Source: a virus. From it: 24,363 nucleotides of DNA. Below the pieces are notes generated by a model. That model was not told the origin of the DNA. It did no database searches and saw only the letters and a program-made list of their open reading frames with translations. Made by a program: the position numbers and the translations under genes. Each line of letters starts with the position of its first letter. Within the stretch, counting starts at the first letter, position 1. The DNA is taken from the IMG/VR virus record IMGVR_UViG_3300009152_000200, positions 1 to 24,363 of that record; one strand, given 5' to 3'. Shown in pieces: positions 1 through 7,175 of this stretch.

Positions 1-167
1 AAGCGTATTCTCACGATTGGGAAAAAGAAGCTATAGCTGGTCAATTACTTGATTTTCGTGCTGGTGAGCCGCACGAGTTAATGGCGCTTGAGGACAACAC
101 ACGAATTTTTAACATTATTAAAAAACATGGTGGTGTTTCTAATGACTATCAAACGGTGAACACATGA
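1..167 (+). CDS. C-terminal end of an unrecognised phage protein (partial)
   Basis: The reading frame is open from the window edge (first full codon at position 3) to TGA at 165-167, giving the last 54 residues. They are charged and include the stretch DWEKEAIAGQLLDFRAGEPH. The stop overlaps the next gene's start in an ATGA junction, typical of translational coupling in phage head operons. By P22-type gene order this would lie just after the coat protein and before the tail accessory factor. The sequence does not look like the end of a P22 coat protein to me, and I do not recognise the family. Confidence 0.6.
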   Translation, partial: AYSHDWEKEAIAGQLLDFRAGEPHELMALEDNTRIFNIIKKHGGVSNDYQTVNT

Positions 168-475
168 GATTTGTTTGGAAAATCTCCGAATTAAAGGGTG
201 ACGAGAAAGCCATTATTCAGGCTAAGTACCTTGTTTCTTTGATTGAAGATGATCTGACAATTGAGACTGAAGGATATTGGGACTTTGACCCTGAAAAGGC
301 GACAATCCCAACATCCCAAGTTACCGAGCAAATGGTGGCAAATTGGATTGATGAAGGCACTACCCAAGATGGTGTAAGTAGCATAAAATCAAGACTACTT
401 GAGCAGCTTGAATCAGTCAAAAAACAGCAAGAAATTGCCTTGCCGTGGAAGCCGCCCACATTTAGATTAAGTTAA
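164..475 (+). CDS. Small phage protein of unknown function between head and neck genes
   Basis: 103 residues, with no signal peptide or membrane segment. The N-terminal half looks like a small beta-rich fold with acidic segments (EDDLTIETEGYWDFDPE). A helix with several Q and K follows, and the protein ends LPWKPPTFRLS. Small proteins ending in a similar LPW-P-TF motif are common in phages near structural genes or replication genes. I think this is such a domain of unknown function, but I cannot name it firmly. It starts in an ATGA overlap with the gene before and ends 9 bases before the gp4-like gene, so it is part of the head-neck operon. Confidence 0.75.
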   Translation: MRFVWKISELKGDEKAIIQAKYLVSLIEDDLTIETEGYWDFDPEKATIPTSQVTEQMVANWIDEGTTQDGVSSIKSRLLEQLESVKKQQEIALPWKPPTFRLS

Positions 476-484
476 GGAATCACT

Positions 485-1465
485 ATGGCTGTGCCTTATG
501 AAATTATTAGCAGAGCGCTAAAAGACATTGGTGCATTGGAAGCTGGTGAAACTCCTACTCCAGACGCAGCAAAAGATGCGTTTGAGATGATGAATGACAT
601 GATTGACCAATGGTCAAACGAAAACATGATGGTTTTCAATGTCACAGAAATCATTTGCCCCGTTATTGCTGGACAGACCCAATACACGATTGGCCCTAAC
701 CCATCGACCCAGAACTTTATTGGTGCGTCTTTTATAGGCTCAATTTCTGGCAACATTTTGACCGTGACTGGCATCAACTCTGGTGCTTTGGCTCAAGGTC
801 AGACTTTGAGTGGCACAGGCATCACGGCTGGCACAAAGATTACCCAACTGTTGACTGGCGCTGGTGGCAACATCAATGAAGTTGGTACATACCAAGTCAA
901 TATATCGCAGACTGTAGCCTCCACAACAATTACTGGTTACTACCAAAAGCCTTTAAGTCTTGATTCTGCGTTTGTTAGGGTAAATACTACATCTAACGGT
1001 CAGCCCATTACAGGCGGTGGTTTGGACTACCCAATGTCAATTTTGGCATTGCAAGACTACGAAATGATTGGTTTGAAGACGCTGAACGGCCCTTGGCCTA
1101 AAGCGGTTTACTTTAACCCAGGCTCTGATTCAGGCAACCTTTTCATTTGGCCTAGCCCATCGCAAGGTGAGATGCACTTGTTTGCCAATACCTTGTTTAG
1201 CCGTTATGACTCAATGTATGAGGACATAAACCTCCCACAAGGCTACGCAATGTGCCTCAGATGGTGTTTGGCAGAGCGTTTGATGCCCATGTATGGCAAG
1301 GCCTCACAAACGCAAATAGCGATGATTCAGACCTTTGCTGGTCAGGCCAAAGCTACGCTGAAACGCACCAATATGTCGCCATTGCAGACTGCACGTTACC
1401 CTGACGCTTTGTTGGTTAACAAGGCAAAAGATGCGGGTTGGATTTTGTCTGGCGGCTTTATTTAA
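485..1465 (+). CDS. P22 gp4-like tail accessory factor (neck protein) with an inserted domain
   Basis: In P22, gp4 docks under the portal and starts the neck that seals the head after packaging; this 326-residue protein probably does the same. The N-terminus ([20 protein letters not shown], then a helix with [15 protein letters not shown]) and the C-terminal region ([19 protein letters not shown]) match the family pattern as I know it. P22 gp4 is about half this length. Part of the excess is a glycine/threonine-rich insertion at residues 83-151, which also occurs twice in the next gene. The gene begins after an AAGGAAT ribosome site and lies 9 bases upstream of the gp10-like gene. The family call is from memory of its motifs. 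Confidence 0.85.
   Translation: MAVPYEIISRALKDIGALEAGETPTPDAAKDAFEMMNDMIDQWSNENMMVFNVTEIICPVIAGQTQYTIGPNPSTQNFIGASFIGSISGNILTVTGINSGALAQGQTLSGTGITAGTKITQLLTGAGGNINEVGTYQVNISQTVASTTITGYYQKPLSLDSAFVRVNTTSNGQPITGGGLDYPMSILALQDYEMIGLKTLNGPWPKAVYFNPGSDSGNLFIWPSPSQGEMHLFANTLFSRYDSMYEDINLPQGYAMCLRWCLAERLMPMYGKASQTQIAMIQTFAGQAKATLKRTNMSPLQTARYPDALLVNKAKDAGWILSGGFI
731..937 (+). repeat. Inserted Gly/Thr-rich domain, copy 1 (in gp4-like protein)
   Basis: Residues 83-151 of the gp4-like protein follow the pattern G-S-x-x-G-x-x-LTVT-x-x-x-SG-x-x-x-x-GQ-x-L-x-G-x-G-x-x-x-G-T-x-IT-x-L-x-TG-x-GG, then GTY and SQTV-x-S-TTITG. The same pattern recurs at 1871-2062 and 2087-2284 in the next gene. The alternating hydrophobic/Thr strands suggest a small beta-sandwich. 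The flanking sequence (ending PSTQNFIGA before it, starting YYQKPLSLD after it) would read through as one gp4-like domain, so this looks like an insertion. Confidence 0.75.
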
Positions 1466-1474
1466 GGGGCTGAT

Positions 1475-3475
1475 ATGCCAGATTTCGCATTTGTCGGATC
1501 AGCTTATGAAGCGCCAAGCATTTATCAAGATGCGCAAGAGTGCATCAATTTCTTTCCTGAAGTTGATCCTACTAAGCAGCCTGGTGAACGCGGTGTAATT
1601 GCGCTTTACCCAACGCCAGGACTTACGGTTAAGGCAGTATTGCCAAACCAACAAGAAGTGCGTGGGCTTCATTCTGTTTCTGGTGGTGAGCAACTGATCG
1701 CGGTTTGTGGGCCTTATGTTTACGCCCTGACAGCCAACCTTGTCCCCTCTGTTATTGGCTTACTTAATTCCAGTACAGGAATAGTCCGCATCACAGATAA
1801 CGGTGTCAACGTCTATATTGTTGACGGTGCTTATCGTTACACATGGTATATCTCAAGCCCTGCAACAGCCGTGTTTACTGGCTCAACCAGCGGCACAACT
1901 TTGACCGTGACAAGCGTGTCTAGTGGCACTATTGCTGTTGGACAATCTTTATACGGTGTTGGTGTTTTGGCTGAGACCGTAATTACTGGTCTTGGATCAG
2001 GAACTGGCGGTGCTGGTACTTACACGATCAACAGAAGCCAAACAGTAACGTCTAGAAGTCTTAATTCAGCAAATGTTGGTGCGGTTGTTACGGCAACTAT
2101 TGCGGGGACTGTGATGACAGTTTCTGCCGTAACGTCAGGTTCTTTGCACGTTGGTCAGACCGTTCAAGGCGCTGGTGTTACCCTTGGCACGATCATCACG
2201 GCTTTAGGAACTGGTACTGGTGGCACAGGAACATACACACTAAGCACTTCTAGCACCGTTGCTGTTGGCGTGACCATGTACGGTCTGAACTTCTCAGTTT
2301 TACCATCTACAGATGGTGCGTTTAGCGGTGCAAACACGGTTGATGTGATTGACAACTATATTGTCTATAACAACCCAACGACTCAGCAATGGGGTTCTAC
2401 CGACCTTTTGTCGCCTATTTCGCCTAATACTAGCTATTCGCTAAAAGATGGCGCACCAGATGATTTGGTGGCTTTGATTGTTGATCACCGCGAAGTCTAT
2501 TTGATGGGTGAGATTTCGTCAGAAGTCTGGACGGATGTGGGTGCTGTGCCTTTCCCATTCCAACGAATTCCTGGCACATCGACTCAACACGGTATCGCAG
2601 CGCCATTTTCTGTGGCACGCTTGGGCAACTCTTTTGCTTACGTTTCCCGCAACAATCGTGGTCAAGCCCAGATCATGCAAATGCAAGGGTATATCCCACA
2701 GAGGATTTCTACCCATGCCGTTGAGAATTCTTTGGCAAACCAATATGTTGGCGATGCAATTTCGTGGACTTATCAGCTAGAGGGCCATGAGGTCTTTGTT
2801 GTCACATTCCCATCGTTGCAACTGACATGGGCTTATGACATTACCACTCAGATGTGGCACAAATGGCTTTACACAACAGATAAAAATGTTTATCAGCGTC
2901 ACCGTGGCAACTGCTGTGCAACTTTCCAAGGTCTAGTCATTGTTGGTGACTATGAAAACGGCAAGCTGTACGAATTGGACAAAAAGAACTATACAGATGA
3001 CGGTCAAAATGTCCGCAGATTGCGTAGAGCGCCACATTTGGTGACTGAGTTCCAGCGTCAATACTTTGACGAATTGCAGATTCAGTTTCAGCCTGGTGTG
3101 GGGACTACTGGCTTGTCTGGCCCTGCCCAAGTTACGAGTTCAAACACCGTATATTTAGGTAATACATATACAATTACACCTAGTGCCGAATTGGATATTG
3201 AGGCTGAAAAAACCTATATTTTGGCGACTCAACAATCCATTAGTTTTGTCACTACAGATAACCCACAGGCAATGTTGCGGTGGTCAAATGATGGTGGCTC
3301 AACTTGGTCAAATGAATATTGGGTCAGCGTTGGTCAACTTGGCAAGTACAAGAATCGTGCCATCTGGCGCAGATTGGGCATGGCTCGTGATCGGATTTTT
3401 GAAGTTTCGGTAAGTGATCCAGTCAATTTTGTGATTATTTCAGCAAACTTGAAGATGCAAGGGGCGGAAAACTGA
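1475..3475 (+). CDS. P22 gp10-like packaged-DNA stabilisation (head-completion) protein
   Basis: The 666 residues resemble the P22 gp10 family, which forms the middle neck ring and holds DNA in the filled head. Recognisable parts are the N-terminus ([30 protein letters not shown]), the central beta-propeller-like region ([41 protein letters not shown]) and the C-terminus ([41 protein letters not shown]). P22 gp10 is roughly 470 residues, so this one is much longer. The extra length is two tandem Gly/Thr-rich domains (residues 133-196 and 205-270) and probably a third insertion near residues 546-593. It starts after AGGGGCTGAT and ends in a TGATG overlap with the next gene. Confidence 0.85.
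   Translation: MPDFAFVGSAYEAPSIYQDAQECINFFPEVDPTKQPGERGVIALYPTPGLTVKAVLPNQQEVRGLHSVSGGEQLIAVCGPYVYALTANLVPSVIGLLNSSTGIVRITDNGVNVYIVDGAYRYTWYISSPATAVFTGSTSGTTLTVTSVSSGTIAVGQSLYGVGVLAETVITGLGSGTGGAGTYTINRSQTVTSRSLNSANVGAVVTATIAGTVMTVSAVTSGSLHVGQTVQGAGVTLGTIITALGTGTGGTGTYTLSTSSTVAVGVTMYGLNFSVLPSTDGAFSGANTVDVIDNYIVYNNPTTQQWGSTDLLSPISPNTSYSLKDGAPDDLVALIVDHREVYLMGEISSEVWTDVGAVPFPFQRIPGTSTQHGIAAPFSVARLGNSFAYVSRNNRGQAQIMQMQGYIPQRISTHAVENSLANQYVGDAISWTYQLEGHEVFVVTFPSLQLTWAYDITTQMWHKWLYTTDKNVYQRHRGNCCATFQGLVIVGDYENGKLYELDKKNYTDDGQNVRRLRRAPHLVTEFQRQYFDELQIQFQPGVGTTGLSGPAQVTSSNTVYLGNTYTITPSAELDIEAEKTYILATQQSISFVTTDNPQAMLRWSNDGGSTWSNEYWVSVGQLGKYKNRAIWRRLGMARDRIFEVSVSDPVNFVIISANLKMQGAEN
1871..2062 (+). repeat. 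Inserted Gly/Thr-rich domain, copy 2 (in gp10-like protein)
   Basis: Residues 133-196 of the gp10-like protein: [19 protein letters not shown], then [10 protein letters not shown], then [11 protein letters not shown], then SQTVTS. The residue pattern is the same as in copies 1 and 3. At the DNA level only short stretches are shared, for example TTTGACCGTGAC with copy 1, so the copies have diverged and are not a fresh duplication. Confidence 0.75.
2087..2284 (+). repeat. Inserted Gly/Thr-rich domain, copy 3 (in gp10-like protein)
   Basis: Residues 205-270 of the gp10-like protein: a start [14 protein letters not shown], then [10 protein letters not shown], then [11 protein letters not shown], then STSSTVAVG. 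It follows copy 2 after a linker of about eight residues, so the two form a tandem pair inside the N-terminal half of the protein. Confidence 0.75.
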
Positions 3476-3714
3476 TGGCTACTTCTGGACTTTCAACCAC
3501 TCAGCAAGTTAATCCTTATCCGCAATCTGCGTTTTTGGATGCAAATACGCAAAGACCGACAAGAAGTTGGCAACAATTCTTTCTTAATTTGTTAAACTTC
3601 AGTAGTGCAACTACGGCAACTGCTGGTTCTGGTACTTTGCCCAGCAATCCTGTTGGGTTTATCAATGTCACAGTAAACGGTCAACCTTATAAAGTTCCTT
3701 ATTACAACCCATGA
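3475..3714 (+). CDS. Small structural protein of the neck/tail region, unknown function
   Basis: 79 residues. The sequence has FLDANTQRPTRSWQQFFLNL in the first half and ends in NPVGFINVTVNGQPYKVPYYNP. A closing GFI-x-V-x-V-NG-x-x-x-x-(I/V)PYY motif is familiar to me from small phage structural proteins that follow gp10-like genes. Its place in the operon matches that of the P22 tail-needle gene, but the protein is far too short to be a needle. It starts in a TGATG junction with the gp10-like gene and ends in an ATGATAA junction with the acetyltransferase gene, so the three genes are translated together. Confidence 0.7.
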   Translation: MATSGLSTTQQVNPYPQSAFLDANTQRPTRSWQQFFLNLLNFSSATTATAGSGTLPSNPVGFINVTVNGQPYKVPYYNP

Positions 3715-4163
3715 TAACTTTTCAAAAAGAACTAATTTCAACATTTGCAAATGATGCAATGGTTCTTTTTAAAGAGCATTATGAAGAACTTGCAGAACGT
3801 ACTGATGTTATAGAACTTGACCCCGACTTTGAACGGTATCAAACTCTAGAAAACGCCAAGATTTTGGAAATACATACAGCACGAGACGATGGCAAATTGG
3901 TTGGTTATAGCTTGTGGGTGGTGATTAACCATTTGCACTATAAAAAGAGCGTCACGGCTAGTTCTGACATTCTCTACATTCACCCTGAATATAGAAAAGG
4001 TATGTTTGGATATAAGTTCTTAAAATGGACAACCGAGGAAATAAAGAAGCGGTCGCCACAAAGGATTACGTTCCACATGAAGCCGTTTCTGGACTATGGG
4101 CATTTAGTTGAAAGATTAGGTGGTCGTTATTTTGAAAAAACCTATTCAATAGTTTTGGGGTAA
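3711..4163 (+). CDS. GNAT-like N-acetyltransferase
   Basis: 150 residues, the usual length of a single GNAT domain, which moves an acetyl group from acetyl-CoA to an amine. The acetyl-CoA-binding motif A is seen at about residues 87-106 (ILYIHPEYRKGMFGYKFLKW): a strand, then R-x-G-x-x-G before the helix. This departs slightly from the classical (R/Q)-x-x-G-x-(G/A). The preceding strand (LVGYSLWVV) is the usual beta-4 strand. The gene overlaps the one before by four bases and ends three bases before the first ejection-protein gene. Its place inside the virion cassette suggests a target on a virion or host protein, but the substrate is unknown. Confidence 0.75.
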   Translation: MITFQKELISTFANDAMVLFKEHYEELAERTDVIELDPDFERYQTLENAKILEIHTARDDGKLVGYSLWVVINHLHYKKSVTASSDILYIHPEYRKGMFGYKFLKWTTEEIKKRSPQRITFHMKPFLDYGHLVERLGGRYFEKTYSIVLG

Positions 4164-4166
4164 ATT

Positions 4167-5714
4167 ATGGGCTTTGCTGCTGTTATTGATGCTATTATCG
4201 GTTCTGTCGCTGAATCCGCTGTTGCGGATGCGGTTGTCGGTGGGCTTGGCGAGGCCGCATTAGGTGGTCTTGGAGAAGCCGCATTAGGTGATGTCGCAGC
4301 GGGTACTTTGGGCGATGCACTACTAAGTGGTGGCGCTGATGCCTTTTTAGGCGGAGAACTTGGTACATCACTAGGCTCACTAGGTGAGCTAGGTGCGGCA
4401 ACTGATGTTGCTGGCATGGGTGCTGGCACAGGAATCACGGCAGGAGGGTCAGGACTTGGCTTTGGAACTGCTGATGCCGCTAATTTAGCTTCTATGGGCG
4501 GTGGTCAAGGTTTAACCACTTCAACTATTGGCGGTGGCACACTAGGTGAATTAGGCACTAACCTTGGCGCAACTGGACTTGGAAGTCTTGGCCTTGGAAC
4601 AACCAATGTAGGATTAGGAACTGCGGGTGCTGGCGCTACTGGTCTTGGCAGTCTTGATTTAGGTACTGGTTTAGTTGGTACTGGTTTGGGTACTGGACTT
4701 GTTGGAAGTGGCGTTTTATCTGGTTCTGACTTAGGTTCTACCCTTTTAGGAACAGGCGCAGGCGTTGGTACTGGCGGCACAGGTTTGGTTACTGGCGGTG
4801 GTGCAGGAACAGATTTGGGCGGTAGCGTTCTAGGCGGTACTGGCGACATGGGCGGTGCTGGCAATAACACAGGCAATTTGTTAAGCACAGGAACTGGTCT
4901 AGGTTTAAACACATTAGGCGGTTTGGCTGGTGCGGCGGCTAATCAAGCGGGTATATCTCAAGCTAGAGATTTGATTAACCAATATGGCACTCAAGCACAA
5001 GGCAACCTTGCGCAAGCCTATGCAAATGCACAAAACTTAAATGCCGCCAACCGTACAGATTTAGGCAACATTTATGCAAATACGACTGGCAATTTGCAGA
5101 ATTTGTATAACCAACAAGTAGGTTATCAACAGCCATATCAAGACATTGGTCGTGCGGGCTCTCAAGGTTTACTTGCAAATCAACCTTACTTTTCCCATCA
5201 ATTTGATGTAAATGATTTAAACACTAATCTTGCCCCTAACTACGCATTCCAATTGGCACAAGGCCAGATGGCTAACCAACGTGCTGGCAACATGGGTGGT
5301 GGTGCATTGGGTGGTAATGCTTTGCAAGGTCTGCAACGCTATACGCAAGACTATGCTGGTAATGCTTATCAGCAAGCGTTTAACAACTACAACACCCAAC
5401 GTAATAACATTTACAACAGCTTGGCTGGTATGGCTCAAATTGGTGGAACATCTGCTGGTCAACTGGCTGGTCTTGGCAATACTTATGGTTCTAACATGGC
5501 TGGTCTGTCATCAAACTATGGTGGCAACCTTACAACATCCGCTGGTCAAGGCATCAACGCTGCAAATCAATATGGTTTAAATACAGCGGGTTTAGCAGCT
5601 GGCATAGGTGGTGCGTTGGCAGGAAACGCTGTGGCAAGTGGCGCAAACACTTCTAGTGCTTTGAGCAACCTTGGTAATGCGGCACTTCTTGGTTCAATGA
5701 TCAAAGCGACATAA
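4167..5714 (+). CDS. Glycine-rich ejection (DNA-transfer) protein
   Basis: 515 residues in two parts. Residues 1 to about 260 are low complexity, rich in Gly, Ala, Leu and Thr (repeats of the LGxTGLG kind), and probably hydrophobic and flexible. Residues about 260-515 are rich in Gln, Asn, Ala and Tyr. They carry a motif I know from phage DNA-transfer/injection proteins: YAFQLAQGQMANQRAG, then GALGGNALQGLQRYTQDYAG, then YQQAFNNYN. Such proteins sit inside the virion and are expelled into the host cell with the DNA. The position, after the neck genes and before two further internal proteins, matches the P22 gp7-gp20-gp16 cluster. The start has GGGG six bases upstream. Confidence 0.75.
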   Translation: MGFAAVIDAIIGSVAESAVADAVVGGLGEAALGGLGEAALGDVAAGTLGDALLSGGADAFLGGELGTSLGSLGELGAATDVAGMGAGTGITAGGSGLGFGTADAANLASMGGGQGLTTSTIGGGTLGELGTNLGATGLGSLGLGTTNVGLGTAGAGATGLGSLDLGTGLVGTGLGTGLVGSGVLSGSDLGSTLLGTGAGVGTGGTGLVTGGGAGTDLGGSVLGGTGDMGGAGNNTGNLLSTGTGLGLNTLGGLAGAAANQAGISQARDLINQYGTQAQGNLAQAYANAQNLNAANRTDLGNIYANTTGNLQNLYNQQVGYQQPYQDIGRAGSQGLLANQPYFSHQFDVNDLNTNLAPNYAFQLAQGQMANQRAGNMGGGALGGNALQGLQRYTQDYAGNAYQQAFNNYNTQRNNIYNSLAGMAQIGGTSAGQLAGLGNTYGSNMAGLSSNYGGNLTTSAGQGINAANQYGLNTAGLAAGIGGALAGNAVASGANTSSALSNLGNAALLGSMIKAT

Positions 5715-5723
5715 GGATAAATC

Positions 5724-7175
5724 ATGGCTGACCTATCATTTAATGTAAATTACCCAAAGCCTCAAGGTCAAACCCTTGGGGAAATGGTAAATATGCTCGG
5801 TGGAATGCAACAGTTCCAACAAGCACAGCAGATGAATCCTTTGGCTTTGCAAAAAGCGCAAATTGAGAATCAGACTTTGCAACAAGCAAATCAAGAACGT
5901 CTTGCTATGCAAAAGTTCATGGCAGACCCTAATAATTTTCAGACTAATGGTGAAGTAGACCAAGAGAAAATCAACAAAGCAGTTTTCAGCCTTGCCCCAA
6001 TGACAGGTTCAAAATATGCTGATGACTTGACTAAATTGGCTAAATCACAAACTGATTTAATTGGTGCAAGAAATCAATTGACCACTCAAGAACGTGGAAT
6101 TTTTGGTGCTACTTTGCTAGAAAAAGCCAATGGTAAAGTAACTGATCCAGAAGAATACAAAAAAGCATTTGATGAAATTGCAAGTCAATATGATTCAAAG
6201 CATATTAGAAAAATTGCCGAGACTTATAAAAATTCAATTGATTTAATTAAAGACCCTGCCATGCTTCCTAAAGTGGCTGGCAAGATTGCTCTTGGTATGT
6301 TGTCACCAACTACCACACAAGAAATTAGTGGTCAGAAACTTCAAGTCACGCCATCTGGTCAAACTGTTACAACATCCAATATTCCAGGTCAAACGCCTAC
6401 TGCTACTTTTGGTGTTGCTGGTGGTTTGCAAAACACCCCACAACAAGCTGGCGGTGGTATGGGTGAAAAACCCACGTTGGGCAATATGCAAATGCGCTAT
6501 CCAGTTCGAAGCGCATCACAGCCCTACACGCCAGAGCCTACAGAAGCAGCAGATCAAACCGCTGGTCAAGAATACCGCAACCGTTTGGTTGAGGCTCAAG
6601 GTGGTTTAACACAAGCTCGTAGAAATACCGAAGAGGTTATCCAACAAGCCAATAAAATTGGAAATGAACTTTACTTTGCCAAAGGTGGCATACCTGGTCA
6701 AGTTGAGCAAAAAATCCGAATGGCTATTGGTAGCGAACAATATGATATGTTGGCTAAAGATTTGGCTAACATGGCATTATCAAACACTAAAGCAATGGGC
6801 GGTCTAGGCAACACGGTCGCTGGTCTTGATATGCAAGCTGTTGCAAATGGCACAATCAAAGTTCCTCCAGAAGTGTTGACCAAGATTGCCCGTAGAGTTC
6901 AAGCTGATCAAACCAATATTGATATGCAAGCTAATGGCGCACAAAAGTTTGCACAACAGTTTGGTGATAACAACATGAATTCTTACAAGCAATTGTGGAA
7001 TGCCAATGCCGACAGTAAGATTTTTGAAGTTATGAACATTTATCGTGACATAACTGACCCAACTCAACGCAAATTTGAGATTGAAAAATTGCTTGGCAAT
7101 GACCCCAAAAAGCGTCAAGAGTTCTACAATAAGTATCAGAACATCAAGAAATTGACTGAAACTGGAGGTTTGTGA
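5724..7175 (+). CDS. Second ejection/internal virion protein
   Basis: 483 residues with no membrane segment. The N-terminal 120 residues are helical and rich in Gln (MQQFQQAQQMNPLALQKAQI and on). The middle is flexible, with Gly, Pro and Gln. The C-terminal 200 residues are again helical (TQARRNTEEVIQQANKIGNE onward) and end KKLTETGGL. The composition and position, between the glycine-rich protein and the transglycosylase protein, fit the second of three proteins ejected with the genome. I recognise the context rather than a named family. The ribosome site AAGGAT lies seven bases before the ATG, and the stop overlaps the next start. Confidence 0.7.
   Translation: MADLSFNVNYPKPQGQTLGEMVNMLGGMQQFQQAQQMNPLALQKAQIENQTLQQANQERLAMQKFMADPNNFQTNGEVDQEKINKAVFSLAPMTGSKYADDLTKLAKSQTDLIGARNQLTTQERGIFGATLLEKANGKVTDPEEYKKAFDEIASQYDSKHIRKIAETYKNSIDLIKDPAMLPKVAGKIALGMLSPTTTQEISGQKLQVTPSGQTVTTSNIPGQTPTATFGVAGGLQNTPQQAGGGMGEKPTLGNMQMRYPVRSASQPYTPEPTEAADQTAGQEYRNRLVEAQGGLTQARRNTEEVIQQANKIGNELYFAKGGIPGQVEQKIRMAIGSEQYDMLAKDLANMALSNTKAMGGLGNTVAGLDMQAVANGTIKVPPEVLTKIARRVQADQTNIDMQANGAQKFAQQFGDNNMNSYKQLWNANADSKIFEVMNIYRDITDPTQRKFEIEKLLGNDPKKRQEFYNKYQNIKKLTETGGL

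Noticed and set aside
2350-2390. TTGACA followed by TATAAC inside the gp10-like gene
   Set aside because: The two boxes are only 11 bases apart, too close for a sigma-70 promoter, and lie deep within a coding region.
4505-4912. Long minus-strand open frame with a proline-rich product
   Set aside because: It is the complement of the glycine-rich ejection gene: Gly codons (GGN) read as Pro (CCN) on the other strand. It has no ribosome site and no gene context.
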